This document shows, one piece after another, positions 34,995-44,367 of a DNA stretch of 64,000 nucleotides. The DNA comes from Paracoccaceae bacterium (GTDB lineage: Bacteria > Pseudomonadota > Alphaproteobacteria > Rhodobacterales > Rhodobacteraceae). The notes under the pieces were generated by a model that was given only the letters and a program-made list of their open reading frames with translations, was not told where the DNA came from and made no database searches. The position numbers were made by a program, and so were the translations under genes. Each line of letters starts with the position of its first letter. Position 1 is the first letter of the stretch. The stretch covers positions 49,103 to 113,102 of the forward strand of contig JAPPHA010000059.1 in assembly GCA_028874915.1 (NCBI GenBank), read 5' to 3'.

Positions 34995-35767
34995 AAGGGC
35001 CGAAAATCCGATTCGAAAAGGTTCTCAAGGCCTATGGCGAGCTCAAGGTCCTGGAAGATCTGGATTTCCACGTCGACGAAAACGAGGTCGTGGCCATCAT
35101 CGGGCCATCGGGATCCGGGAAGACCACCGTATTGCGCGTGCTGATGACTCTCGAAGGGATTCAGGGCGGGACGATTTTCGTCGGCGACGAACCCCTGAAT
35201 GTCATGCGAAAGGGCGACCGGCTGGTGCCGGCCAATAGGGCCCATGTCCGGCGTATCCGGTCGAAAATCGGCATGGTTTTTCAGAGTTTCAATCTCTTCC
35301 CGCACATGACGGCGCTTGAAAACTGCATCGAGGCGCCGGTGCAGACCAAGGGACTATCGAAGTCGGAAGCCACTGCGGAATCGCTGGAACTTCTGGCCAT
35401 GGTGGGACTGACCGACAAACGCGACCACTACCCGAGCCAGCTCTCCGGCGGTCAGCAGCAACGGGTCGCCATCGCCAGGGCACTTGCCATGCGTCCGGAG
35501 ATCCTGCTGTTCGATGAGCCGACATCGGCATTGGACCCGGAAATGGTCGGCGAAGTCCTGAACGTCATTCGGGATCTCGCAAGATCCGGTCACTACACGA
35601 TCCTCCTTGTCACTCATCAGATGGGATTCGCCCGGGAGGTCTCCGACAGGGTCTGCTTCTTCGATGGTGGCGTCATGGTCGAAGAAGGTGCACCCGACGA
35701 CATTTTCGGGAATCCGCAGAACGATCGGCTCCGGCACTTCCTGAGCAAGATCCTCGAAGCGACATGA
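34991..35767 (+). CDS. Polar amino-acid-type ABC transporter ATPase (EhuA-like)
   Basis: A 258-residue nucleotide-binding subunit with GTG start overlapping the permease stop. Walker A is GPSGSGKT, the Q-loop is [16 protein letters not shown], the signature is LSGGQQQR, Walker B is [14 protein letters not shown], and the switch His is in LLVTHQMGF. The insert [23 protein letters not shown] resembles EhuA rather than GlnQ. It powers uptake by the four-component system. The longer open frame that reaches into the permease genes is an artefact of composition. Confidence 0.92.
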   Translation: MKGPKIRFEKVLKAYGELKVLEDLDFHVDENEVVAIIGPSGSGKTTVLRVLMTLEGIQGGTIFVGDEPLNVMRKGDRLVPANRAHVRRIRSKIGMVFQSFNLFPHMTALENCIEAPVQTKGLSKSEATAESLELLAMVGLTDKRDHYPSQLSGGQQQRVAIARALAMRPEILLFDEPTSALDPEMVGEVLNVIRDLARSGHYTILLVTHQMGFAREVSDRVCFFDGGVMVEEGAPDDIFGNPQNDRLRHFLSKILEAT

Positions 35768-36363
35768 TCTTGGCCGGGACAAAGCCCTGCCGTTTCGCGT
35801 CGGCACTTGAGCGTTTGGACTGCGATGCTCCGGTGCTGCCGACCGTTCACTGTCGCAGGATGACGATCGTTCGGCACGCATCAGGAGCATTCCGAACACA
35901 AGTCAAGGCATCGAACGGTTCCTCCGATCCGACTGTCCGCCCGGGATTTGTGAATTCGGACTTGGTCGACAGCCAAACGCATTCCCGGCCGGATGGGCCT
36001 TGGCGCGACAGGTGGTCCTGTTGCCGACCTGAACCTCGACGGATCGGGCGCAACCGCCACCAAACAGACAATTGCCACGGCCAGCCGCACTGCGCCGGCT
36101 ACGGCCAACGCCACGATGCTTCCTGCAAAGACCAGAGTCCGGTGATCGGCCCGATACCGGTTGTCGGGTTGCGTGTTACGGATTCTGGAGGATCTGCGGG
36201 CGGTCCAGGCCTGTTCGTCCGAAGCGTTTTGCCACGCCCTCGGCACAGCGCAAGTCCTGCTGCAAACCTGTACGTCTCATCACGCATTTCGGGTCGTTCA
36301 CTCTGCGGATTCGTGACCCGCATCGATGATGTCACGATGATTGCCAAGTGAGGTTCGAAGGCG
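35768..36363. other. Gap without a recognisable gene
   Basis: About 600 bp between the ATPase and GntR genes. A 195-codon plus-strand frame (35764-36351) and a 121-codon minus-strand frame overlap here, but neither has a recognisable domain. No hairpin with a T tract or clear promoter was found. The GntR gene probably has its own promoter in this stretch. Confidence 0.4.
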
Positions 36364-37056
36364 ATGGGAGAAACATTTGTCAACTATGGCGACGGCCCCC
36401 GTGCAATCTACGAGGAACTCAAGCAGAGAATCATCGCCGGAGAACTGGAGGGAGGAAGCGAACTGAAGATCATGCCTCTCGCGGACGAACTCGGCGTGAG
36501 TATCGTTCCCGTCCGCGAGGCGATCCGTATCCTCGCGGCGGAGGACCTGATCATTCTCAGGCCACGGCGCAGCCCCATTGTCGCCAAGATAGACCGTCGG
36601 GACCTCCTCGAAATCAACCGGATTCGCGAGGTGCTCGAGCCCGTGGTTCTGGAAGATGCCGTGCCCCGTCACACACCGGAGACACTGGCGGAATGTGAAT
36701 CATTGCTGGAGCAGGATCACCGTTGCAACGACCTGTGGGAAAAAGTCGAACTGAACAGGCGGTTTCACCTGGAACTTCTTGCACCGTCCTCATTCAAACG
36801 AACCCAATCGATCATTTCGGACCAGTACGTTGGCCTTGCGCGCCTGACCCATTTCCTCGTGATGAATGAACCTGGTCTCATAGATCCGCACCATCGTGAA
36901 CACGAGGCCATTCTGGCTGCAGTCACCCGGGCGGACATCTCTTTCGCCGTGGGTCTGCTGGGCGAACACATCAGGCAAGCAACCGAACGCGCCCGCCACC
37001 TTCTCAACGAATCCGGCACCTCATACGGTGAAAGACTTCAAACTACAGGTCATTGA
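36364..37056 (+). CDS. GntR-family (FadR/FCD subfamily) transcriptional regulator
   Basis: A 230-residue protein. The winged helix-turn-helix (residues about 12-75) contains AIYEELKQRIIAGELEGG and LADELGVSIVPVREAIRILAAEDLIILRP. The all-helical FCD ligand domain has the metal-binding pattern with NRRFHLEL, and HHREHEAILAAV in helices 4-6. It is likely to control the adjacent importer and catabolic genes, perhaps through the AT-rich repeats at 29723-29744. FCD members usually sense a small organic acid or amino acid. Confidence 0.9.
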   Translation: MGETFVNYGDGPRAIYEELKQRIIAGELEGGSELKIMPLADELGVSIVPVREAIRILAAEDLIILRPRRSPIVAKIDRRDLLEINRIREVLEPVVLEDAVPRHTPETLAECESLLEQDHRCNDLWEKVELNRRFHLELLAPSSFKRTQSIISDQYVGLARLTHFLVMNEPGLIDPHHREHEAILAAVTRADISFAVGLLGEHIRQATERARHLLNESGTSYGERLQTTGH

Positions 37057-37489
37057 TCCGGGAATCGTTCGGCGAGGAACAGTGATGTAAACGAGCTCGT
37101 ATCATCCCCATCACCGAGCATTCGAAACGCAGGCGTGCCACGGCCCTTGCCGCTGAGACCCCGGCTCGAAGAGCCGGAATTCATTCTGCAGGTGATCGAG
37201 AGGCGGTCTGCCAATTGAGACGCCTGGGAAGTTCAAGGCCGTGACAGCCAAAGGGACAGTCCGGGCCGGAGCCGGATCGGGAAGGAGCCGCATCCATTCC
37301 TGGAACAGGTCCGCCAGCCGAGTACAGGCGTGGATTCGCGGCGTCGACACGCCCTTATGGGCGGAGATCTTGCCAGCGAAACGAACCGCCGCTGACATAG
37401 TATCGCCCAGGACACCCCCAACCGCCGCCCCAGACCGAGACGCTCAAGAAGAACCGTCTTTGTTCTGTCGTCGGTTGATGACGCGGCCC
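37057..37489. other. Gap without a recognisable gene
   Basis: About 430 bp between the convergent GntR and LysR genes. A 95-codon minus-strand frame (37111-37398) and a 110-codon plus-strand frame (37241-37573, running into the LysR gene) have no domain I know. No clear terminator was seen. Confidence 0.4.
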
Positions 37490-38380
37490 CTATTCAACCG
37501 GACCGAAGTGCGACGTCTTTGCAAGTCCCGCGACGTGGTCCAAGAAAATGCGAATGCGCTCCGTCCTGCGTAAATCGGAGTGTGTGAGAATCCAGAGATC
37601 CGTCGCCATCGACGGAATGGTTCCACCCACGCGGGTCACCTGTGCGTCATCCTCGCCGAGATAACAGGGCAAGACGGACAAACCGAGCCCGGCTCTGACG
37701 GCCGAGAGCATCCCGTACACCGTGTTCAACCGAATTCGACACCGATCAACGAGGCCCTCCTGCTCAAGCCAACGGTCAAACGCCGGATATGCCATGCTTT
37801 CGTCCGGACCGATCCAGTCGATGGTGGTTTTCGACTCGACATCGTTGGCTTGCGTCGCCATTGCCGTCGCCACGTAAACCGCCTGCTCAATGGTTCCTAC
37901 TCTTCGGCCGACGAGGTTCTCGTCCGGCTTGTGGGCCGGCCGCACGGCTATGTCTGCTTCCCGTCTTGAGAGGTTGAAAACATCGTTGGAAACGACCAGT
38001 TCAAGCCGGACGTCAGGATACGCGCGGCGAAATTCGAGGAGACCCGGCGACAACCAGCCAAACAGGAGCGTATCGGTCGTTGTGATCCGCAGTGTCCCCG
38101 ATGGTCGCAAGTCTTGACCAGCAATTCGGCGTTCCACCGCCAGAACGTCATTCCTCAACCGTTGCACGAGAGCGGCAACCTCATCCGCCGCGGTCGTCGC
38201 GGTGTAACCGTCGCGGGAACGGTCAAAGAAGCGCACCCCCATCTTCTGTTCGAGTCGGTTCAGTCTCCGAAACGCCGTTGGATGGCTGACATCAAGCGTT
38301 CGCGCCGCGCCGGAAAGCGTACCGACTTCCGCAATGGCATGCACCAGGCACATGTCGTCCCAAGACAGCAGGCTGTACAT
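37490..38380 (-). CDS. LysR-family transcriptional regulator
   Basis: A 296-residue regulator from ATG 38380, which has AAGGAA about 10 bases upstream; ATG 38410 is also open. The N-terminal HTH is AIAEVGTLSGAARTLDVSHPTAFRRLNRLEQKMGVRFFDR. The effector domain (about 85-290) has the usual GTLRITTTDTLLFGWLSPGLLEFRRAYPDVRLEL. It is divergent from a quinone reductase gene, with a T-N11-A site between them, the standard arrangement in which a LysR protein activates its neighbour and represses itself. Confidence 0.9.
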   Translation of the reverse strand: MYSLLSWDDMCLVHAIAEVGTLSGAARTLDVSHPTAFRRLNRLEQKMGVRFFDRSRDGYTATTAADEVAALVQRLRNDVLAVERRIAGQDLRPSGTLRITTTDTLLFGWLSPGLLEFRRAYPDVRLELVVSNDVFNLSRREADIAVRPAHKPDENLVGRRVGTIEQAVYVATAMATQANDVESKTTIDWIGPDESMAYPAFDRWLEQEGLVDRCRIRLNTVYGMLSAVRAGLGLSVLPCYLGEDDAQVTRVGGTIPSMATDLWILTHSDLRRTERIRIFLDHVAGLAKTSHFGPVE

Positions 38381-38403
38381 TTTTGAAAAATTTCCTTGCA
38401 TTT

Positions 38404-38435
38404 TTGCCAAATGGCATTGCGAAAATGGGTATTAT
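38404..38435 (+). promoter_or_regulatory. LysR-type box and promoter of the quinone reductase gene
   Basis: TGCCAAATGGCA (38405-38416) has perfect 5-base arms around AA, and counting from T38404 to A38416 it fits the T-N11-A rule for LysR regulators. TATTAT at 38430-38435 is a good -10, with no fitting -35, as expected for an activator-dependent promoter. It lies 41 bases before the reductase GTG start. Confidence 0.55.
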
Positions 38436-38475
38436 AAAGTGCGGCATAACCGGAGTCCAAAGTCGAGGGGCCGCC

Positions 38476-39240
38476 GTGCATGCGCTGATTGTCCACTGCC
38501 ATCCGGAGCTGGAATCGTTCAACAGGGCGCTCACGGAAGTGGCCGGAGCGACATTGCGTGAGCAAGGATTTTCCGTCGACGTCTCCGATCTCTACAATCA
38601 GGATTTCGATCCCTGCGAACGTGCGGAGCATTACGTGAATCGCGACGACAGTGCCGTTTTCTCTCCATTGCGCGAGCAGCGTCACGCCTCCGAGACAAAC
38701 ACATTGCCGGAAGACGTCCAGAGAGAAATTGCCCGGCTGAAGCGTGCGGACCTGGTGCTGTTTCAGTTCCCGATCTGGTGGCACGGCCAACCGGCCATTC
38801 TCAAGGGATGGTTTGACAGGGTCTTTGTGAATGGAAGTCTCTATACAAGCGCTATGCGCTATGATCGCGGATATTTTCGCTGCAGGAGGGCAGTGTGCTC
38901 CGTAACGACAGGAGCCCCTGAATTCGCGTTTGGACCTGGATCCCGCGGTGGGGATATCGAGCGAATTCTCTGGTCAACTCACTATTCGCTTCACTACATG
39001 GGTTTCGACGTCTTGCCACCCTTTGTGGCCTTCGGCATCCAGGGTCACGGCTACACTTACTTGGATGACGAAGAGAATGACCGGCACCTGAACGTGATTC
39101 GGGAAACGTGGAAAGAACGGTTGAAGACCTTGGACCGGGACAAGGCGCTTAGATTCCTTGGGTGGGGCGACTGGGATCAAGACGGCCGTTCAAAGACGGG
39201 AAAACCCGGGCGGCTAACCGAACGCTCGTTCCGAGTGTAA
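38476..39240 (+). CDS. Flavodoxin-fold NAD(P)H:quinone oxidoreductase
   Basis: A 254-residue protein of the MdaB/NQO1/KefF-like family. The start GTG 38476 has GAGGGG upstream and puts the first beta strand (HALIVHCHPELESFN) at the N-terminus; the ATG at 38383 would overlap the LysR control site. LVLFQFPIWWHGQPAILKGWFDRVF is the flavin-binding signature of the family. It reduces quinones or electrophiles by two electrons. Local LysR control suggests induction by an aromatic or quinone compound. Confidence 0.88.
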   Translation: MHALIVHCHPELESFNRALTEVAGATLREQGFSVDVSDLYNQDFDPCERAEHYVNRDDSAVFSPLREQRHASETNTLPEDVQREIARLKRADLVLFQFPIWWHGQPAILKGWFDRVFVNGSLYTSAMRYDRGYFRCRRAVCSVTTGAPEFAFGPGSRGGDIERILWSTHYSLHYMGFDVLPPFVAFGIQGHGYTYLDDEENDRHLNVIRETWKERLKTLDRDKALRFLGWGDWDQDGRSKTGKPGRLTERSFRV

Positions 39241-39585
39241 CGGTGTCTGTAGAGGCCGGAGCGTTGGAAGTCGGGTTGATGACGGCAGAGACTGTAACGG
39301 TCTGAATGCCGACCGTCGGCGCCCCATGCCAAGACGCAGTGCTGTCCGTCGGATCGCACCAAGACAGTGAACGAATTCCAATTCCAGCCAGGTGGAGAGA
39401 GATTTCTTCGGCAAGGACCGCCATCGGAGCGAAGACGAGCCTCCGGTGACATCCATACTGACGGCGCCCGGTTTGCGGCACGTTCCGCACCTCTCCGGCC
39501 GAAATCCCGCAATTGACGCCGGCCGTCGGCTGCATCAGGCTGGAAGCCCGATGGACGTGGATCAAGACATCTTGTCAGCCGAACC
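39241..39585. other. Gap without a recognisable gene
   Basis: A 345-bp stretch before the M20 gene. A minus-strand frame (39149-39565) reads TVTVSAVINPTSNAPASTDTVTLG, a Thr/Ser/Val-rich string resembling secreted beta proteins, but it overlaps the end of the reductase gene and has no plausible start or signal peptide. Possibly a fragment. Confidence 0.35.
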
Positions 39586-40875
39586 ATGACCGGCCCCGAT
39601 GCGCTGCTTGACGAGATCGGCGCCCGAACAGGCGCCCTCGTTGATCTCACCCGGCAATTGGTCGCGATCCCGACACTGAATCCGCCGGGCGCCAACTACC
39701 GGGACATCTGCCTGTTTCTCCAGAAACGCCTCGAACGATCCGGTTACATTTGCAGCCTTTTGCGAGCCCATGGTGCACCGGGCGACTCCGATCGCCACCC
39801 CCGCTGGAACCTCGTGGCGCGACGAGAGGGCGCCCGGCCCGGTCCCTGCGTTCATTTCAATTCTCATATCGACGTCGTCACGGTCGGCCAGGACTGGACA
39901 CGGGATCCGTTCGGCGGCGATGTCGTCAACGGTCGGATCTTCGGCCGCGGGACCTGCGACATGAAGGGCGGCCTGGCGACATCGATCATCGCCGCCGAAG
40001 CCTTCGCCGACCTGGTTCCGGACTTTTCCGGGGCGATCGAAATCTCCGCGACCGCTGACGAGGAGACCGGCGGTTACGGCGGCGTCGCCTACCTCGCCGA
40101 GAACGGCTGGTTCAACCCCGACCGGGTCCAGCACGTGATCATCCCCGAGCCCCTCAACAAGGACCGTATCTGCCTCGGCCACCGCGGCGTCTGGTGGGCG
40201 GAAATTGAAACCCGGGGGAGGATTGCGCATGGTTCCATGCCCTTTCTCGGAGACTGCGCCGTCCGCCACATGGGCGCCGTTCTTTCCGCCTTCGAGCGTG
40301 AACTCTTTCCGGCCCTTGCCGCCAAGTCCACGACCATGCCGGTTGTCCCGCCAGCCGCTCGGCAGTCCTGTCTCAACGTCAATGCGTTGCACGGCGGGGA
40401 ACCGGAACAGGATGATGACTTCAGCGGGTTTCCGGCGGCATGTGTGCCCGACCGCTGCCGGATGGTTGTAGACCGGCGATTCCTGTTTGAGGAATCGATC
40501 GCCGACGTGAAATCCGAGGTGACCGAAATCCTCGACCGGCTCCAGGAGAACCGCCCGGGATTTCGCTATGCAATTCGTGATCTCTTTGAGGTCTTGCCCG
40601 TTATGGCCGACCGTGATTCGCCGGTCGCGGCAAGCGTTGCGCGGTCCATCCATCAGGTCCTGGGCCGGGACCCCGAGTTCGTCGTATCCCCTGGAACCTA
40701 TGACCAGAAGCATATTGACCGCATTGGCAGAATGAAGAACTGTATCGCCTACGGTCCCGGCATCCTCGATCTGGCCCACCAGCCCGACGAATGGATCGGA
40801 ATCGACGACATGGTCGACAGCGCCCGAGTCATGGCGCTTGCGCTCCTGTCGCTCCTCGCCGGTCCCCGGACCTGA
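39586..40875 (+). CDS. M20-family metallohydrolase (ArgE/DapE/ACY1 type)
   Basis: A 429-residue protein. Zinc-site elements are His in FNSHIDVV, Asp in GTCDMKGG, and the catalytic and ligand pair in ADEETGGYGG, with a dimerisation (lid) domain around residues 205-320 and a C-terminal return to the catalytic fold. Such enzymes hydrolyse N-acyl or peptide amide bonds. It is directly upstream of a dipeptide-type ABC importer, so the imported compound is probably its substrate. It lacks a signal peptide and works in the cytoplasm. Confidence 0.88.
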   Translation: MTGPDALLDEIGARTGALVDLTRQLVAIPTLNPPGANYRDICLFLQKRLERSGYICSLLRAHGAPGDSDRHPRWNLVARREGARPGPCVHFNSHIDVVTVGQDWTRDPFGGDVVNGRIFGRGTCDMKGGLATSIIAAEAFADLVPDFSGAIEISATADEETGGYGGVAYLAENGWFNPDRVQHVIIPEPLNKDRICLGHRGVWWAEIETRGRIAHGSMPFLGDCAVRHMGAVLSAFERELFPALAAKSTTMPVVPPAARQSCLNVNALHGGEPEQDDDFSGFPAACVPDRCRMVVDRRFLFEESIADVKSEVTEILDRLQENRPGFRYAIRDLFEVLPVMADRDSPVAASVARSIHQVLGRDPEFVVSPGTYDQKHIDRIGRMKNCIAYGPGILDLAHQPDEWIGIDDMVDSARVMALALLSLLAGPRT

Positions 40876-40918
40876 CCCAATCGCGAACGGATTCCAACTC
40901 GAATCGGAGAACTTCCAG

Positions 40919-42403
40919 ATGCACAAGATCCCCCGTACATTGGCCGTCGCCGGCCTGGCTGCACTGGCCTCCCTCGGCACTGCCGAGGCCGCGAAGACGA
41001 CCATCACCATCGGCATGCAACTCGAGCCCCCGAACCTTGATCCGACCGGTGGTGCGGCAGCAGCCATCGATGAGGTGGTGTATGCCAACATCTTCGAAGG
41101 GCTGACCCGGTTTTCGGCTGACGGTTCCATTCGCCCGGCGCTTGCCGAATCCTGGGACATCTCCGGCGACGGGACGGTCTACACCTTTCGGCTCAGGGAC
41201 GGCGTCACCTTCCATGACGGCACCACCTGCGACGCCGAAGATGTGAAATTCTCTCTCGACCGGGCTCGCGCCGAGGACTCCACCAATGCCCAGAAAGCGC
41301 TCTTCGCCGGAATTGCCGATGTTTCGGTCATCGATCCCCTAACCGTTCAGGTCACGCTGCAGAATCCGGATGGAGCCTTCACGACCAAGATGGCCTGGGG
41401 TGACGCGGTCATTGTCGCACCGGAAACCATCGGACAGGCCGCTACCCATCCGGTCGGAACCGGACCCTTCCGATTTACCAACTGGGTGAAGGGCGACCGT
41501 GTCGAGATCGACCGAAACCCGGACTACTGGGGCGAACCCGTGGCGCTGGAGAGTGCAACCTTCAAGTTCATTTCGGACCCGACGGCCGCCTTCTCGGCCA
41601 TGATGGCCGGCGACATTGACGCCTTTCCCGGCTATCCGGCCCAGGAGACGCTCGCGCAGTTCGAGGCGGATCCGAGATTTGTCGTCATCATCGGTTCAAC
41701 GGAAGGCGAAACCATCCTTTCGACAAACAACAAGGCAGACTTGCTCTCGGATGTCAGGGTCCGAAAGGCCATCGCCCATGCGATCGATCGCCAGGCGATC
41801 ATCGATGGCGCCATGTTCGGATTCGGGACGCCGATCGGCACACACTTTGCACCTCACAATCCCGATTACCTGGATCTGACCGGACTCTCTGCCCATGATC
41901 CGGATCTGTCCCGGCAGCTGCTGGCCGAGGCGGGCCATGGCGACGGCCTCACCCTTCGCCTGATGCTGCCACCGCCGTCCTATGCCAGGCGTGGGGGTGA
42001 AATCGTCGCTGCACAGCTCCGTGAAGTCGGAATCGAGACGGAGATCTCGAATCTGGAATGGGCGCAGTGGCTTGAGCAGGTGTTCCGCAACAAGGACTAC
42101 GATCTGACGATTGTCAGCCACACGGAGCCGAGCGACATCAACATCTACGCCCGGCCTGAATACTACTTCCAGTATGACAATCCGGAATTCCAGTCATTGA
42201 TGGCGGACTACGCGATTACGGCCGATCCGGGGATGCGAACCGCCCTCGCTCATCAGCTTCAGACGATTATCGCAGAGGACTATGTGAACGGATACCTGTT
42301 CCAGTTGGCGAGAACCGGTGTCGCGGACGCCGGGATCAACGGTCTCTGGAAAAACGCACCGACACAGGCCAATGACCTGACCGGCGTCCATTGGTCCGAC
42401 TGA
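40919..42403 (+). CDS. ABC transporter substrate-binding protein, family 5 (DppA/OppA type)
   Basis: A 494-residue secreted protein from ATG 40919. The signal peptide MHKIPRTLAVAGLAALASLGTAEA is cut near residue 24. SBP_bac_5 motifs are GMQLEPPNLDPTGGAAAAIDEVVYANIFEGLTRF at the start, LRDGVTFHDGTTCDAEDVKFSLDRA, and GTGPFRFTNWVKGDRVEIDRNPDYWG. It binds a peptide, opine or similar ligand. Starts 43 bp after the M20 gene; the permease genes follow after 198 bp. Confidence 0.92.
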   Translation: MHKIPRTLAVAGLAALASLGTAEAAKTTITIGMQLEPPNLDPTGGAAAAIDEVVYANIFEGLTRFSADGSIRPALAESWDISGDGTVYTFRLRDGVTFHDGTTCDAEDVKFSLDRARAEDSTNAQKALFAGIADVSVIDPLTVQVTLQNPDGAFTTKMAWGDAVIVAPETIGQAATHPVGTGPFRFTNWVKGDRVEIDRNPDYWGEPVALESATFKFISDPTAAFSAMMAGDIDAFPGYPAQETLAQFEADPRFVVIIGSTEGETILSTNNKADLLSDVRVRKAIAHAIDRQAIIDGAMFGFGTPIGTHFAPHNPDYLDLTGLSAHDPDLSRQLLAEAGHGDGLTLRLMLPPPSYARRGGEIVAAQLREVGIETEISNLEWAQWLEQVFRNKDYDLTIVSHTEPSDINIYARPEYYFQYDNPEFQSLMADYAITADPGMRTALAHQLQTIIAEDYVNGYLFQLARTGVADAGINGLWKNAPTQANDLTGVHWSD

Positions 42404-42601
42404 ACCGGCCGACGAAGCCGGGCGCGGCGGGGTCACCCGCCACGCCCGGTCGGCGCTGCTATCGGGAGCCGATCCCGGCGACTTCCGACACGGCCATGCG
42501 ACCGGGAATAACAGGCATTCCCCGTGCCTCCGAGGCTGCACGGGCTCAATCGACGTGACTGAATCCGCTCGAGCGCGTACCAGGCGAATTGCGGGGCGAC
42601 G

Positions 42602-43549
42602 ATGATCCGGTTTTTGGTGACCCGTCTTCTCTCCCTTTGCGTTAGCCTGATAGCAGCCAGCGTGGTGATATTCTGTGTCATCGAGGTCATTCCTGGCGAC
42701 CCGGCAGCCTTCATGCTCGGGCTCAACGCCAACCCGGACACCGTTGCCGCGCTCCGAGAGGATCTTGGGCTGACGGGAGACGCGTTGAGCCGTTATTTCA
42801 GCTGGACCACAGGAATGCTCACAGGAGACTTCGGAACCTCCTATACCTATCGCGTTCCGGTCTCCGAACTGGTGTCGGACAGACTGCTCGTCTCGCTACC
42901 ACTGGCCGTCTACGCGCTCATTCTGTCTACGGCCCTTGCCCTTCCGGTAGGCATGATCGCGGCCATGCGACGCGGTACACTGACTGATGTCGGCATAATG
43001 GGTACGACGCAACTCGGCATTGCGGTTCCAAACTTCTGGTTCGCCATGCTGTTGGTCCTCCTCTTTGCCGTCAGCCTGCGGCTGTTTTCAGCCGGGGGAT
43101 TCCCCGGTTGGGACGCCGGATTCCTGGCCGGTCTCAAGGCCCTCACCCTGCCAGCGGTTTCGCTGGCGTTTCCCCAGGCGTCGATCCTCGCCCGCATCAC
43201 CCGTTCGGCCCTGCTCGAGACCCTTAACCAGGACTACATCCGGACAGCCCGCGCCAAGGGGCTGACTGAACGTCAAACGATTGTCGGCCATGCACTCCGC
43301 AATGCCCTGATTCCGGTCATGACCATCATCGGCCTCCAGTTCGCCTTTCTCCTGGCCGGAGCCGTGATCATCGAGAATGTCTTCTTTCTCCCTGGGCTCG
43401 GGCGATTGATTTTCCAGGGGATCACCCAGCGTGACCTGGTGGTGGTCGAGAGCGTCGTGATGCTCTTGGTCTTTGCCGTTGTGATGGTGAACTTCCTGGT
43501 CGACGTGGCCTATGCCGCCATTGATCCCAGACTGCGAATCCGGACGTGA
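42602..43549 (+). CDS. Dpp-type ABC transporter permease 1
   Basis: A 315-residue DppB-like protein with six membrane segments. The N-terminal MIRFLVTRLLSLCVSLIAASVVIF and FIEVIPGDPA-like region and the EAA loop TARAKGLTERQTIVGHALRNALIPVMTIIG are clear. The final GTGA overlaps the next gene's start. It forms half of the membrane channel. Confidence 0.93.
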   Translation: MIRFLVTRLLSLCVSLIAASVVIFCVIEVIPGDPAAFMLGLNANPDTVAALREDLGLTGDALSRYFSWTTGMLTGDFGTSYTYRVPVSELVSDRLLVSLPLAVYALILSTALALPVGMIAAMRRGTLTDVGIMGTTQLGIAVPNFWFAMLLVLLFAVSLRLFSAGGFPGWDAGFLAGLKALTLPAVSLAFPQASILARITRSALLETLNQDYIRTARAKGLTERQTIVGHALRNALIPVMTIIGLQFAFLLAGAVIIENVFFLPGLGRLIFQGITQRDLVVVESVVMLLVFAVVMVNFLVDVAYAAIDPRLRIRT

Positions 43550-44367
43550 AACCGACCCCATCCCTGATCACCGGCGCCATCCTCACGGTTTTCTTCCTTT
43601 CGCTTGCAGGAGTCTCCTATCTGTGGACGCCCTTTCCGGTCGAACAGCTGGATATCGGGCGGAAACTTCAGCCGCCCGGATCCCTCTTCTGGCTCGGGAC
43701 CGATCACTTCGGCCGCGACACAGCGTCGATGCTGATGGTCGGTGCCCGCACGTCGATTGGAGTCGCCATTCTCGCGGTTGGCATCGGCATCGGAATCGGA
43801 GTCCCTCTCGGGCTGGCTGCCGCCGCAAACCATGGCAGCCTCTTTGACGAAGTCATCATGCGGGGGAACGACCTGGTTTTCGCCTTCCCGGCCCTGGTGA
43901 TTGCCATCCTGATCACGGCCGTGTTCGGTCCGTCCGCCGTCAACGCGATTCTGGCAATCGGGATCTTCAACATTCCGGTCTTCGCCCGGATTTCCCGGGG
44001 CGGCGCACTGAGTCTGTGGACGCTCGATTACGTCCTGGCGGCACGGGTGGCGGGCAAACGGAGCTTCAGGATCTCCGTCGAACACATCCTTCCCAATATC
44101 GCCAATCTTCTGCTGGTTCAGGGAACGATCCAGTTTTCTCTCGGAATCCTTGCGGAGGCGGGGCTCTCCTATGTCGGTCTCGGAGCCCAGCCGCCGACCC
44201 CCAGTTGGGGCCGGATGCTGGCCGATGCCCAGACCATGATCTACATGGCGCCCCGCCTGGCCGTGTTCCCGGGGCTGGCCATTGTGCTGATGGTGCTCGG
44301 TCTCAACCTTCTGGGCGACGGTCTCAGGGATCACCTCGACCCACGGATCCGGCGACTCAGGCAATGA
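43546..44367 (+). CDS. Dpp-type ABC transporter permease 2
   Basis: A 273-residue DppC-like protein with GTG start coupled to the previous stop. LGTDHFGRDTASMLMVGARTSIGVA is the DppC hallmark. The EAA loop reads AARVAGKRSFRISVEHILPNIANLLLVQG, and the C-terminus has GLSYVGLGAQPPTPSWGRMLADAQ. It has about six membrane helices. It overlaps the ATPase gene by ATGA. Confidence 0.93.
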   Translation: MKPTPSLITGAILTVFFLSLAGVSYLWTPFPVEQLDIGRKLQPPGSLFWLGTDHFGRDTASMLMVGARTSIGVAILAVGIGIGIGVPLGLAAAANHGSLFDEVIMRGNDLVFAFPALVIAILITAVFGPSAVNAILAIGIFNIPVFARISRGGALSLWTLDYVLAARVAGKRSFRISVEHILPNIANLLLVQGTIQFSLGILAEAGLSYVGLGAQPPTPSWGRMLADAQTMIYMAPRLAVFPGLAIVLMVLGLNLLGDGLRDHLDPRIRRLRQ

